A stretch of DNA of 64,000 nucleotides from Mycolicibacterium celeriflavum (GTDB lineage Bacteria > Actinomycetota > Actinomycetes > Mycobacteriales > Mycobacteriaceae): NCBI RefSeq assembly GCF_010731795.1, contig NZ_AP022591.1, forward strand, positions 4,464,001-4,528,000, in the 5' to 3' direction. A model generated the notes under the pieces. The model saw nothing but the letters and a program-made list of their open reading frames with translations, was not told the DNA's origin and did not search any database. This document shows, in pieces, positions 1 to 7,947 of the stretch. Every line of letters starts with the position of its first letter. Positions within the stretch are counted from its first letter, which is position 1. The translations under genes were made by a program, and so were the position numbers.

Positions 1-1
1 G

Positions 2-409
2 GCCGCCGACGAGAGCGCGATCGATTCCGTGATCGAGGAGCTCATCGACCGGTACGGCCCGCTGCCCGAACCCGCGCAGCGGCTGGTGGCCGTCGCGCGC
101 CTGCGGTTGCTGCTCAAGCGGTACGGCATCACCGAGGTCAGTTCGGTTTCGGAGTCGACGCTGCGGCTGGCGCCGTTGCAGCTGATGGACTCCGGCCAAC
201 TTCGGCTCAAGCGGATGTACCCGAGTGCGCATTACCGGGCGACCACGTCGACGGTGCAGGTCCCGATCCCGCGCGCCGGGGACGGCCTCGGTGCGCCACG
301 CATCCGCGACCTCGAACTGGTGCAGATGGTCGCCGACCTGGTGCTGGCCCTGGACGGAAAGCCCCAAGGCAGTGTCGATGTGATTTCCGGCCCGAAATCT
401 GGCGCCTGA
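2..409 (+). CDS. mfd: Transcription-repair coupling factor Mfd, C-terminal end (partial)
   Basis: Mfd releases RNA polymerase stalled at DNA lesions and recruits UvrA. Only the last ~135 codons are in the window; the reading frame is open from the first bases. The visible part is the C-terminal regulatory (D7) region, with the run IDRYGPLPEPAQRL followed by an RLRLLLKRYGI helix, both typical of Mfd ends. The gene therefore begins upstream of the window. Identity is supported by the neighbour: mazG follows mfd in mycobacteria. The helicase motifs lie outside the window and cannot be checked. Confidence 0.9.
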   Translation, partial: AADESAIDSVIEELIDRYGPLPEPAQRLVAVARLRLLLKRYGITEVSSVSESTLRLAPLQLMDSGQLRLKRMYPSAHYRATTSTVQVPIPRAGDGLGAPRIRDLELVQMVADLVLALDGKPQGSVDVISGPKSGA

Positions 410-648
410 TTGCCCTGCTCAGGGCGTTTCTGTGCATTTTTCTCGCCTGGATCGGGCAGCGCTGATAACGGGGCGGGGGCGTGGATGCGACATACACAGT
501 GGGGGTCAAGGTGTTGCAAGTCGTCCAAACCGCGGGCGGCGGGATCGTCTGACATACGGCGGTCGAGCAATTCCCAAACCGAACATCACGCGATTGCCAT
601 CGAGCTGGTTGGTGCGCGTCGCGATGACGCAAGGCGAAGGAGTTAACG

Positions 649-1218
649 ATGAACTTCAAGAAGTTGGCTGTAACCACGACGATGACCGGTGCACTCGGAC
701 TCGGCTCGCTCGGCCTTGGTGCGGGTCTCGCACAGGCTGACCCGCCGCCGCCTCCGATTCCCGTTCCGGCCATTCCCAACGTGGACGTGCCGAACGTGAA
801 CGTCCCTGATGTCAACGTGCCGAATGTGAACGTCCCCGACGTCAACGTGCCGAATGTGAACGTCCCTGACGTCGACGTTCCCGATGTGAACGTTCCTGAT
901 GTCGACGTGCCGGACGTGAACGTTCCTGATGTCGACGTGCCGGACGTGAACGTTCCTGATGTCGACGTGCCGGATGTGAACGTTCCCGACGTGGAGTTTC
1001 CTGAGGTGGACCACTACTTCAAGCTTCCGAACGGACACATCCCGCCGGGGCAGCTGAAGAACGCGGCGTTCATCAACGGGGTCCCGAACCCGTTCTTCGG
1101 AATCCCTCCGGGCCAGCTCAAGAAGCTGCCCGAGGTGAACGGCATCGTCAACCCGTTCTTCGATGAGGCGCCGGGGCACTGGGAGATTCCGGACGACCCG
1201 TTCCCGCCGGAGTCCTGA
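649..1218 (+). CDS. Secreted pentapeptide-repeat protein, function unknown
   Basis: A 189-residue protein that I do not recognise as a named family. It has a signal peptide (MNFKKLAVTTT, then a hydrophobic stretch, cleavage likely after AQA at residue 30), a short proline-rich linker, and 15 tandem copies of a five-residue unit of the form [DN]V[DN]VP at residues 44-118. The C-terminal part holds two imperfect ~22-residue repeats, each starting IPPGQLK and ending NPFF. The start is set by an AAGGAG ribosome site seven bases upstream. It stands alone between mfd and mazG, followed by a strong hairpin. No catalytic motif is visible; a structural, cell-wall or ligand-binding role is only a guess. 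Confidence 0.85.
   Translation: MNFKKLAVTTTMTGALGLGSLGLGAGLAQADPPPPPIPVPAIPNVDVPNVNVPDVNVPNVNVPDVNVPNVNVPDVDVPDVNVPDVDVPDVNVPDVDVPDVNVPDVDVPDVNVPDVEFPEVDHYFKLPNGHIPPGQLKNAAFINGVPNPFFGIPPGQLKKLPEVNGIVNPFFDEAPGHWEIPDDPFPPES
778..1002 (+). repeat. In-frame tandem repeat (15 x 15 bp, higher-order 30 bp)
   Basis: Fifteen 15-bp units encode the [DN]V[DN]VP pentapeptides. Adjacent units pair into a 30-bp higher-order repeat; the copies at 901-930 and 931-960 are identical, and a third differs at a few bases. Because the unit is a multiple of three, gain or loss of copies would keep the frame. Confidence 0.9.
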
Positions 1219-1235
1219 GTCACAGAATGTGACAC

Positions 1236-1270
1236 GATGGCCGCCTTGCCTTCCCGGCAGGGCGGCCATC
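1236..1270 (+). terminator. Hairpin terminator after the repeat protein
   Basis: GATGGCCGCC at 1236-1245 pairs perfectly with GGCGGCCATC at 1261-1270, and inner TGCC/GGCA extends the stem. It lies 18 bases after the stop codon. There is no U-tract, as is usual for mycobacterial terminators. Confidence 0.75.
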
Positions 1271-1400
1271 CCCTGTCGGGGCCACCCGGTGACGGCCAAG
1301 CGCGCGTTACCGGCTCTCGCCAGGCGTCGAGGCCCGACAATGTGTTGATATAACCGAGTGAACAGCGGTCTCGTCGACAAGCGTGAGGGGGTGCAGCCCG

Positions 1401-2492
1401 ATGACCGTCGTACTGGTCGACCCCCGCCGCCCGTCACTGATCCCCATCGACGCGATCGATCTGCTTGCCGGTGACGTTCAGTACACCGAGGAGATGCCGA
1501 TCAAGGTGCCGTGGTCGTTGCCCGCGGCGCGGCCCGCCTACGACGGCGACCAGGCGCCGGTGCTGCTGTCCTCGGACTCCGAGCACCCCGCGGTCAAGGC
1601 CCGACTGGCCGCCGGCGAGAAGGTGATCTCCGCGCCCGACGCCGCTCCCGGGGAGCGCCTGGTCGACGCCGTCGCGATGATGGACAAGCTGCGTACCGCC
1701 GGCCCGTGGGAGAGCGAGCAGACGCACGACTCGCTGCGGCGCTACCTGCTCGAGGAAACCTACGAAGTGTTCGACGCGGTGCACAGCGGTAACGCCGATG
1801 CGTTACGAGAGGAACTCGGAGATGTGTTGTTGCAGGTGCTCTTTCACGCCCGCATCGCCGAAGATGCACCGCAGAATCCGTTCAGCATCGACGACGTCGC
1901 CGATTCGCTGGTGCGCAAGCTGGGCAACCGGGTGCCTGCGGTGCTCGCCGGTGAGCCGGTCTCGCTGGACGAACAGCTCGCCCAGTGGGAGGAGCGCAAG
2001 GCTCTAGAAAAATCGCGTGGCTCGCTGATGGATGATGTGCCGACAGGTCAGCCCGCTCTGGCCTTGGCGCAGAAGGTCATTGAGCGGGTCAGCGCCGCCG
2101 GGTTGCCCGCAGACCTGATCCCGGCGGCGATGACGTCGGTGTCCGTGTCAGCCGGCAGCGACGCCGAGAACACCTTGCGGTCTGCGGTGCTGGAGTTCAT
2201 GGAAGCCGTCCGGCGGGCCGAGCACGCGGTCGCGGTCAGCCGCCGCGGCGACGACGTGCCGGAGGAACTCGACGCCACGTCGCTGGGCCAGGTGAGCGAG
2301 GCGGAGTGGCGCCAGCACTGGCCGTCCGGCGAACAGGACGGAAACGACCGGAACGCCGAGACCGATGAAGTTACCGAGACCGATGAACCAGATGAGACGG
2401 ATGCGGCGGAGGAGGCGGATGAGGCTGGCGCAGCGGAAGGGGCCGACGAGGCCCAGACCGAGGTCGAACAAGCAGCGGATTCGGCGCGCTGA
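1401..2492 (+). CDS. mazG: Nucleoside triphosphate pyrophosphohydrolase MazG
   Basis: MazG hydrolyses (d)NTPs, including oxidised ones, to the monophosphate and pyrophosphate, cleaning the nucleotide pool. The 363-residue product carries the MazG fold: the run LLEETYEVFDAV followed by LREELGDVLLQVLFHARIAED contains the EExxE...ExxD metal-binding residues. The N-terminal domain (MTVVLVDPRRP...) is the mycobacterial extension. The last ~45 residues are an unusual acidic tail of Glu/Asp/Ala/Thr, longer than in M. tuberculosis. I chose ATG 1401 over an upstream in-frame start because of a GAGGGGG ribosome site and family alignment. lpqU and eno follow, as in other mycobacteria. Confidence 0.93.
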   Translation: MTVVLVDPRRPSLIPIDAIDLLAGDVQYTEEMPIKVPWSLPAARPAYDGDQAPVLLSSDSEHPAVKARLAAGEKVISAPDAAPGERLVDAVAMMDKLRTAGPWESEQTHDSLRRYLLEETYEVFDAVHSGNADALREELGDVLLQVLFHARIAEDAPQNPFSIDDVADSLVRKLGNRVPAVLAGEPVSLDEQLAQWEERKALEKSRGSLMDDVPTGQPALALAQKVIERVSAAGLPADLIPAAMTSVSVSAGSDAENTLRSAVLEFMEAVRRAEHAVAVSRRGDDVPEELDATSLGQVSEAEWRQHWPSGEQDGNDRNAETDEVTETDEPDETDAAEEADEAGAAEGADEAQTEVEQAADSAR

Positions 2493-2600
2493 AAACCGCT
2501 GAACGATCATTTGCGCGCCCGAATCGCTCGCTCCGCTGAGTCGCCGTGTCCCGAACGCATGGGAACATTGGCAGCAACCGAAGTTGGTTGAGGGGATTTA

Positions 2601-3332
2601 GTGTCGCCGGTGCGTTGGTTGCGTGCTGTCGCCGTATTGGGTGCGACGGCGCTGCTCTTGGCTTCCAGCTGCTCATGGCAGCTGGGTACACCCATCCCCG
2701 AGGGTGTGCCACCGCCACCGGGCGATCCGGTGCCCAAGATCGACACTTACGCCAAGGGCCGCCCGGCTGACCAACTCCGCGACTGGGCCGCCGAACGTTC
2801 CCCCAAACTAGGCATTCCCGTCGCCGCCCTCGAGGCGTACGCCTACGCGGCCCGGGTAGCGGAGGTGGAGAACCCCGACTGCAAGCTGACCTGGACGACG
2901 CTGGCGGGCATCGGACAGGTGGAAAGCCACCACGGCACCTACCGCGGCGCGGCGATCGAAGCCAACGGCGACGTCAACCCGCCCATCCGGGGCGTCTGGC
3001 TCGACGGCACCAACGGGAACCTGGAGATCCTCGACGACGCCGCGATAAGCCACGACGGCGACTCGCAATTCGCCCGCGCGATGGGGCCGATGCAGTTCAT
3101 CCCCGAGACCTGGCAGCACTACGGCGTCGACGCCAACAACGACGGCCACATCAGCGCCGACAACATCGACGACGCCGCGCTGTCCGCGGCGGGCTATCTG
3201 TGCTGGACCGGCAAGGACCTCGCGACGCCGCGCGGGTGGATGAACGCGTTACGCGCCTACAACCACTCCGACCAGTACGCGCGCACGGTGCGCGACTGGG
3301 CCACCGCCTACGCCAACGGACACCCCCTCTAA
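2601..3332 (+). CDS. lpqU: LpqU, lytic-transglycosylase-like lipoprotein
   Basis: A 243-residue exported protein of the MltB-like lytic transglycosylase family, expected to cleave peptidoglycan glycan strands outside the membrane. Signal sequence with cysteine at LLLASSCSW gives a slightly non-standard lipobox. The catalytic glutamate is in GIGQVESHHG, followed by the family motifs GPMQFIPETW and ALRAYNHSDQYA. Start is GTG with GAGGGGA upstream. It sits between mazG and eno exactly as in M. tuberculosis (Rv1022). Confidence 0.9.
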   Translation: MSPVRWLRAVAVLGATALLLASSCSWQLGTPIPEGVPPPPGDPVPKIDTYAKGRPADQLRDWAAERSPKLGIPVAALEAYAYAARVAEVENPDCKLTWTTLAGIGQVESHHGTYRGAAIEANGDVNPPIRGVWLDGTNGNLEILDDAAISHDGDSQFARAMGPMQFIPETWQHYGVDANNDGHISADNIDDAALSAAGYLCWTGKDLATPRGWMNALRAYNHSDQYARTVRDWATAYANGHPL

Positions 3333-3420
3333 ACACGCCGGGCGAACAGCGAGGCTTTAGGCTCGTCGGTTGACGCGCACTTCACGCCCGATACCACCAA
3401 GACATCCCGAGGAGACGCCA

Positions 3421-4710
3421 GTGCCCACAATCGATCAGGTCGGAGCCCGAGAAATCCTCGACTCCCGGGGAAACCCGACGGTCGAGGTCGAGGTTCTGCT
3501 GGGAGACGGCTCGTTCGCGCGCGCCGCTGTGCCGTCGGGCGCCTCGACGGGTGAGCACGAGGCCGTCGAACTCCGCGACGGCGGCTCCCGTTACGGCGGC
3601 AAGGGCGTCGAAAAGGCCGTCGAAGCCGTGCTCGACGAGATCGGCCCGGCGATCATCGGACTGCAGGCCGATGATCAGCGGGTCGTGGACCAGGCGCTGC
3701 TCGATCTCGACGGCACGCCCGACAAGTCGCGCCTGGGCGCCAACGCGATCCTGGGGGCCTCGCTGGCCGTGGCCAAGGCCGCGGCGCACGCAGCCGATCT
3801 CGACCTGTTCCGCTACCTCGGCGGCCCCAACGCCCACATCCTGCCGGTGCCGATGATGAACATCCTCAACGGCGGTGCACACGCCGACACTGGCGTCGAC
3901 GTGCAGGAGTTCATGGTCGCGCCGATCGGGGCGGCGTCGTTCAAGGAGGCGCTGCGCTGGGGTGCCGAGGTGTACCACTCGCTGAAGTCGGTGCTCAAGA
4001 AGCAGGGGCTGGCGACCGGTCTCGGCGACGAGGGCGGGTTCGCCCCCGACGTGGCGGGCACCAAGGCCGCCCTAGACCTCATCCTGACCGCGATCGAGGC
4101 AAGCGGCTTCAAACCCGGCACCGATGTGGCGCTGGCGCTCGACGTCGCCGCCACCGAGTTCTACTCCGACGGGCAGGGCTACACGTTCGAGAACGAGGTA
4201 CGGACCGCTGAGGCGATGGGTCAGTTCTACGCGGGCCTGCTCGACACCTATCCGTTGGTCTCGATCGAGGATCCGCTGTCGGAGGACGACTGGGACGGGT
4301 GGATCGCGCTGACGTCGGCGATCGGGGATCGCGTGCAGCTGGTCGGCGACGATCTGTTCGTCACCAACCCGGAGCGTCTCGAGGAGGGGATCCAAAAGGG
4401 CGCCGCGAACGCGCTTCTGGTGAAGGTCAACCAGATCGGCACGCTGACCGAGACGCTCGACGCGGTGGCGCTGGCGCACAACAGCGGCTACCGCACGATG
4501 ATGAGCCACCGCAGCGGCGAAACCGAGGACACCACGATCGCCGACCTCTCGGTCGCGGTGGGAAGCGGCCAGATCAAGACCGGCGCGCCCGCCCGCAGCG
4601 AACGCGTCGCCAAGTACAACCAGCTGCTGCGCATCGAGGAGAACCTCGGCGACGCCGCCCGCTACGCCGGTGACCTGGCGTTCCCACGGTTTGCGCTGGA
4701 CTCGAAATAG
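3421..4710 (+). CDS. eno: Enolase
   Basis: Converts 2-phosphoglycerate to phosphoenolpyruvate in glycolysis; cytosolic Mg2+ enzyme. The 429-residue length equals that of the M. tuberculosis enzyme. Visible motifs: the N-terminal EILDSRGNPTVEVEV, the catalytic-loop SGASTGEHEA, the signature LLVKVNQIGTLTE holding the catalytic lysine, and SHRSGETEDTTIADL. Start is GTG at 3421, preceded by a GAGGAG ribosome site; an upstream in-frame start at 3370 lacks family similarity. Confidence 0.98.
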   Translation: MPTIDQVGAREILDSRGNPTVEVEVLLGDGSFARAAVPSGASTGEHEAVELRDGGSRYGGKGVEKAVEAVLDEIGPAIIGLQADDQRVVDQALLDLDGTPDKSRLGANAILGASLAVAKAAAHAADLDLFRYLGGPNAHILPVPMMNILNGGAHADTGVDVQEFMVAPIGAASFKEALRWGAEVYHSLKSVLKKQGLATGLGDEGGFAPDVAGTKAALDLILTAIEASGFKPGTDVALALDVAATEFYSDGQGYTFENEVRTAEAMGQFYAGLLDTYPLVSIEDPLSEDDWDGWIALTSAIGDRVQLVGDDLFVTNPERLEEGIQKGAANALLVKVNQIGTLTETLDAVALAHNSGYRTMMSHRSGETEDTTIADLSVAVGSGQIKTGAPARSERVAKYNQLLRIEENLGDAARYAGDLAFPRFALDSK

Positions 4711-4725
4711 GCCGTGAAATAGCCC

Positions 4726-5424
4726 GTGCCCGAAGCGAAACGGCCCGACCCGAAGCGTCGGTCACCGACCTCCCGACCAGGTAAGTCGGGCAAGGCCGGC
4801 GCAGTCGGGAAGGGCCGTCCACGCACGGCGGCGCGCCGTGAGCCGCGTGGTACCGAATCGCGTCCCGCCGCCGAGGCGTCGACGGAGTCGCAGCCGAAGG
4901 ACACCGGCGTCGTCATCCGGCGCGCGATCGCGGACTCTGCGGAACAGCAGTCCGAGCAGCGGTTCGGCTCCGCGGCGCGGCGCGCGGCCATCCTTGCGGC
5001 GGTGGTGTGCGTGCTGACGTTGACCATCGCCGGGCCGGTGCGTACTTATTTCGCGCAGCGCACCGAGATGAAGCAACTCAAGGCCACCGAAGAGCAGTTG
5101 CGCGCCCAGATCGCCGACCTCGAGCAGCAGAAGGAGAAACTGGCCGACCCGGTGTTCATCGCGGCGCAGGCCCGCGAGCGCCTGGGCTTCGTCATGCCCG
5201 GGGAGATCCCGTACCAGGTACAGCTGCCCGCGAACGTCGCGGTGCCGGGCCAACCCGACGAAGAGCCGACGACCGCGCACCGCGACCAGCCGTGGTACAC
5301 GGCGCTGTGGCACACGATCGCCGATGCGCCGCACGGGGTTTCGCCCGCCCCACTGCCCGGGGTGCCACCTGTGCCCGGTGCACCGCGACCACCGTCTCCC
5401 GCCCCGCCCGCTCCCGGTGGTTGA
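4726..5424 (+). CDS. ftsB: FtsB/DivIC-type septum formation protein
   Basis: A 232-residue bitopic divisome protein. Layout: a basic, disordered cytoplasmic tail (residues 1-85), one membrane segment (~87-105), a coiled coil rich in Glu/Gln/Leu (~109-141), the conserved patch ARERLGFVMPGE, and a Pro-rich C-terminus. FtsB joins FtsL and FtsQ to activate septal peptidoglycan synthesis. The long cytoplasmic tail is typical of actinobacterial homologues. GTG start 15 bases after eno; the last eight bases overlap the next gene, so eno–ftsB–DUF501–ppx is likely one transcript. Confidence 0.9.
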   Translation: MPEAKRPDPKRRSPTSRPGKSGKAGAVGKGRPRTAARREPRGTESRPAAEASTESQPKDTGVVIRRAIADSAEQQSEQRFGSAARRAAILAAVVCVLTLTIAGPVRTYFAQRTEMKQLKATEEQLRAQIADLEQQKEKLADPVFIAAQARERLGFVMPGEIPYQVQLPANVAVPGQPDEEPTTAHRDQPWYTALWHTIADAPHGVSPAPLPGVPPVPGAPRPPSPAPPAPGG

Positions 5425-5914
5425 GCGCTCGGACCTCGACGCCGTCGCGCGGCAACTGGGCCGTGAACCCCGCGGCGTGCTCGAGGTCGCCTACCGGTGT
5501 CCCAACGGCGAGCCCGGTGTCGTCAAGACAGCGCCGAAACTTCCGGACGGAACACCGTTTCCGACGTTGTACTACCTGACGCATCCGACGCTCACCGCGG
5601 CCGCCAGCAGGCTGGAGTCCTCCGGTTTGATGCGGGAGATGACCGAGCGCCTCGAGACCGACCCGCAACTGGCGCAGGCATATCGGAAGGCGCACGAAAA
5701 ATACCTCGCCGAACGAGACGCGATCGAACCGTTGGGGACGACGTTCTCCGGCGGCGGCATGCCGGACCGGGTCAAGTGCCTGCACGTGCTGATCGCCCAC
5801 TCACTGGCGAAGGGGCCCGGCACCAACCCGCTCGGCGACGAAGCGCTAGCCGCATTGGCCGACGACCCGGCGATGGAGGGCATCCTCGAGCCTGGAAGGT
5901 GGTCTGATGAGTAG
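5417..5914 (+). CDS. DUF501 family protein
   Basis: A 165-residue protein of the actinobacterial DUF501 family (M. tuberculosis Rv1025); function unknown. Typical conserved stretches include VAYRCPNGEPGVVKTAP, LPDGTPFPTLYYLTHP, and a FSGGGMPDRVKCLHVL segment with a conserved cysteine. It lies between the divisome gene ftsB and ppx and overlaps both (8 bases upstream and 8 downstream), so translation is probably coupled. Start is GTG 5417, chosen because the homologues begin about nine residues before DAVARQLG. Confidence 0.88.
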   Translation: MVERSDLDAVARQLGREPRGVLEVAYRCPNGEPGVVKTAPKLPDGTPFPTLYYLTHPTLTAAASRLESSGLMREMTERLETDPQLAQAYRKAHEKYLAERDAIEPLGTTFSGGGMPDRVKCLHVLIAHSLAKGPGTNPLGDEALAALADDPAMEGILEPGRWSDE

Positions 5915-6857
5915 GGTCGGCGCCATTGACTGCGGTACCAACTCGATTCGGCTGCTGATCGCCGATCGGGTGCAAGGCAAGCTGGTCGACGTGCACCGCG
6001 AGATGCGGATCGTCCGGCTGGGCCAGGGCGTCGACGCCACAGGGCAATTCGCCGCGGAGGCACTCGACCGGACCAGGGCGGCGCTGGTCGATTATGCCGA
6101 GCTGATGCGCCGCCACGGCGTGTCGAAGGTCCGGATGGTCGCGACTTCAGCGACGAGGGATGCCGCCAATCGGGACGTGTTCTTCGCGATGACGGCCGAG
6201 GTGCTGGGCGCGGTCGCGTCGGGGGCCGTCGCCGAGGTGATCACCGGCACCGAGGAGGCCGCGTTGTCGTTCCGCGGCGCGGTCGACGAACTGGACGCGG
6301 CCGCAGGGCCTTTCGTGGTCGCCGACCTCGGCGGTGGTTCGACCGAGGTGGTGCTGGGCGTCGGGGGCGGCTCCGACGTGACCGCCAGCTATTCGGCCGA
6401 CATCGGCTGCGTCCGGCTGACCGAACGGTGCCTGCACTCCGATCCGCCGACGTCCACCGAGGTCGCCTCCGCGCGAGAGGTGGTCCGCGCCGGGCTGAGC
6501 GAGGCGTTCGGTGCGGTGCCGGTCGAACAGGCCCGCACCTGGGTCGGGGTGGCGGGCACCATGACCACGCTGTCGGCGCTGGCGCACCGGATGCCGGTGT
6601 ACGACTCGGATGCCATTCACCTGTCCCGGGTTCCGTTCGGTGAACTGCTGACGGTGTGCGACGAGCTGATCGCGATGCCGCGTAGCCGGCGCGCCGCGCT
6701 CGGACCGATGCACGAGGGCCGCGTCGACGTCATCGGCGGCGGCGCGATCATCGTCGAGGAGTTGGCGCAGGCATTGCGGCTGCGGGCCGGCATCGACGAG
6801 CTCACGGTCAGCGAACACGACATCCTCGACGGTATCGCGCTCTCGATCGCCGACTGA
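5907..6857 (+). CDS. ppx: Exopolyphosphatase / Ppx-GppA family (Ppx2 type)
   Basis: A 316-residue member of the actin-like ASKHA fold family that hydrolyses polyphosphate ends or pppGpp. Motifs: N-terminal phosphate-1 loop IDCGTNSIRLLI, and phosphate-2 loop VADLGGGSTEVVLG near residue 140. The short form lacks the C-terminal HD region of E. coli Ppx. It corresponds in position and length to M. tuberculosis Rv1026. Start ATG lies inside the end of the DUF501 gene. In M. tuberculosis kdpE comes next; here a 25-kb insert intervenes. Confidence 0.93.
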   Translation: MSRVGAIDCGTNSIRLLIADRVQGKLVDVHREMRIVRLGQGVDATGQFAAEALDRTRAALVDYAELMRRHGVSKVRMVATSATRDAANRDVFFAMTAEVLGAVASGAVAEVITGTEEAALSFRGAVDELDAAAGPFVVADLGGGSTEVVLGVGGGSDVTASYSADIGCVRLTERCLHSDPPTSTEVASAREVVRAGLSEAFGAVPVEQARTWVGVAGTMTTLSALAHRMPVYDSDAIHLSRVPFGELLTVCDELIAMPRSRRAALGPMHEGRVDVIGGGAIIVEELAQALRLRAGIDELTVSEHDILDGIALSIAD

Positions 6858-6881
6858 CCACCGACGCATTCCTCTCACATC

Positions 6882-6899
6882 GAGGACCTTCGTCCCTAG
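6882..6899 (+). promoter_or_regulatory. Candidate DosR (DevR) box
   Basis: GAGGACCTTCGTCCCTAG is an imperfect palindrome. Its core matches 11 of 14 positions of the DosR consensus GGGACTWWAGTCCC. It lies ~72 bp upstream of the Acg-like gene at 6971, a typical distance for a hypoxia-induced mycobacterial promoter. Confidence 0.65.
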
Positions 6900-6970
6900 C
6901 CCGGCCCGGTCGCCGCGAGCCACTGTGGAGTACGAGAACGAACTCTCACACAGGAAGCGCACGAACCGCC

Positions 6971-7947
6971 ATGAACGCTCACTTTCCGGATCACGACACC
7001 ATCCGCACGGCGTTGTCGCTCGCCACCAGGGCGCCCTCCATCCACAACACGCAACCGTGGCGGTGGCGGGTCGGAGACGAAAGTCTGCACCTGTACGCCG
7101 ATCCGGACCGGCAGCTGCCCAACGCCGATCCCGACAGCCGCGACCTGCTGCTGAGTTGCGGAATCGCGTTACACCACGCGGTGGTCGCGTTGGCGGCGCT
7201 CGGCTGGCACGCCAAGGTTCACCGGTTCCCGAATCCCGCGCAACCGCAGCACCTGGCCGCCATCGAGGTGCGTCCCCGGACCGCCGGTGAGGTGGACGTG
7301 GTACTGGCGGCGGCCATCCCGAGGCGACGCACCGACCGCAGGCTCTACAACTCCTGGTGCGTCCCGGAGGCCGACATCGCGTTGATGGGCGCACGGGCCG
7401 CCCGGTGCGGCGTGATGTTGCGCGAGGTCGCGATGCTTCCGAAGCTGCAACACATTGTCGCCCAAGCTGTTCAACAGCATGTCTCGAACGAGGACTACCT
7501 GCGTGAGCTGACCACGTGGAGCGGACGCCACGCATCGCTGGCGGGGTGCCCGCCCGCAACATTCCGCAGTCGGATCCGCGCGCCGCCCTCCCTGGCCGCC
7601 TCTTCGCCGGTCCCGCGCTGGCCCAACCGCCCGAGGTGTCGCCTGAGGACGACTCGGCGACGGTGCTGGCGCTGGGGACCAAGGACGACGGCCCGCTGGC
7701 GCGGCTGCGCGCCGGTGAGGCGACCAGCCTGACGCTGCTCACGGCGACCGCGCTGGGGTTGGCGAGCTGCCCGGTCACCGAGCCCCTCGAGGTCGCCGAA
7801 ACTCGGGAGGCGTTGCGGGAGGACGTGTTCGGCGACAGCGGCTACCCGCAGATGCTGTTGCGCATCGGCTGGGCGCCGGTGAATGCCGATCCGCTGCCGT
7901 CCACACCGCGGCGTGCGTTGGCCGACGTCGTGGACTGGCCCGACTAG
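6971..7947 (+). pseudogene. Acg/Rv3131-type nitroreductase-like protein, frameshifted
   Basis: Members of this dormancy-regulon family resemble two-domain FMN nitroreductases; their substrate is unknown. The N-terminal half has ATRAPSIHNTQPWRW, the family hallmark, and reads in frame to LTTWSGRHASLAG. There the frame shifts: the continuation (VPARNIPQSDP..., GRLFAGPALAQP, then LTATALGLASCPVTEPLEV and a C-terminal PQMLLRIGWAP) is in the +2 frame. Adding one G to the GGGG run at 7543-7546 restores a 325-residue protein. It is either a real one-base deletion or a sequencing error in a homopolymer. Its stop codon overlaps that of convergent devS (CTAG). Confidence 0.88.

Noticed and set aside
643..1437. 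264-codon minus-strand frame rich in His-Val-Arg repeats
   Set aside because: It is the antisense shadow of the pentapeptide repeats in the plus-strand gene; it has no ribosome site and the plus strand has a signal peptide and a strong ribosome site.
6147..7778. 543-codon minus-strand frame across ppx and the Acg-like gene
   Set aside because: Overlaps two well-supported plus-strand genes; Arg/Pro/Gly-rich translation with no family resemblance, as expected for antisense of high-GC DNA.
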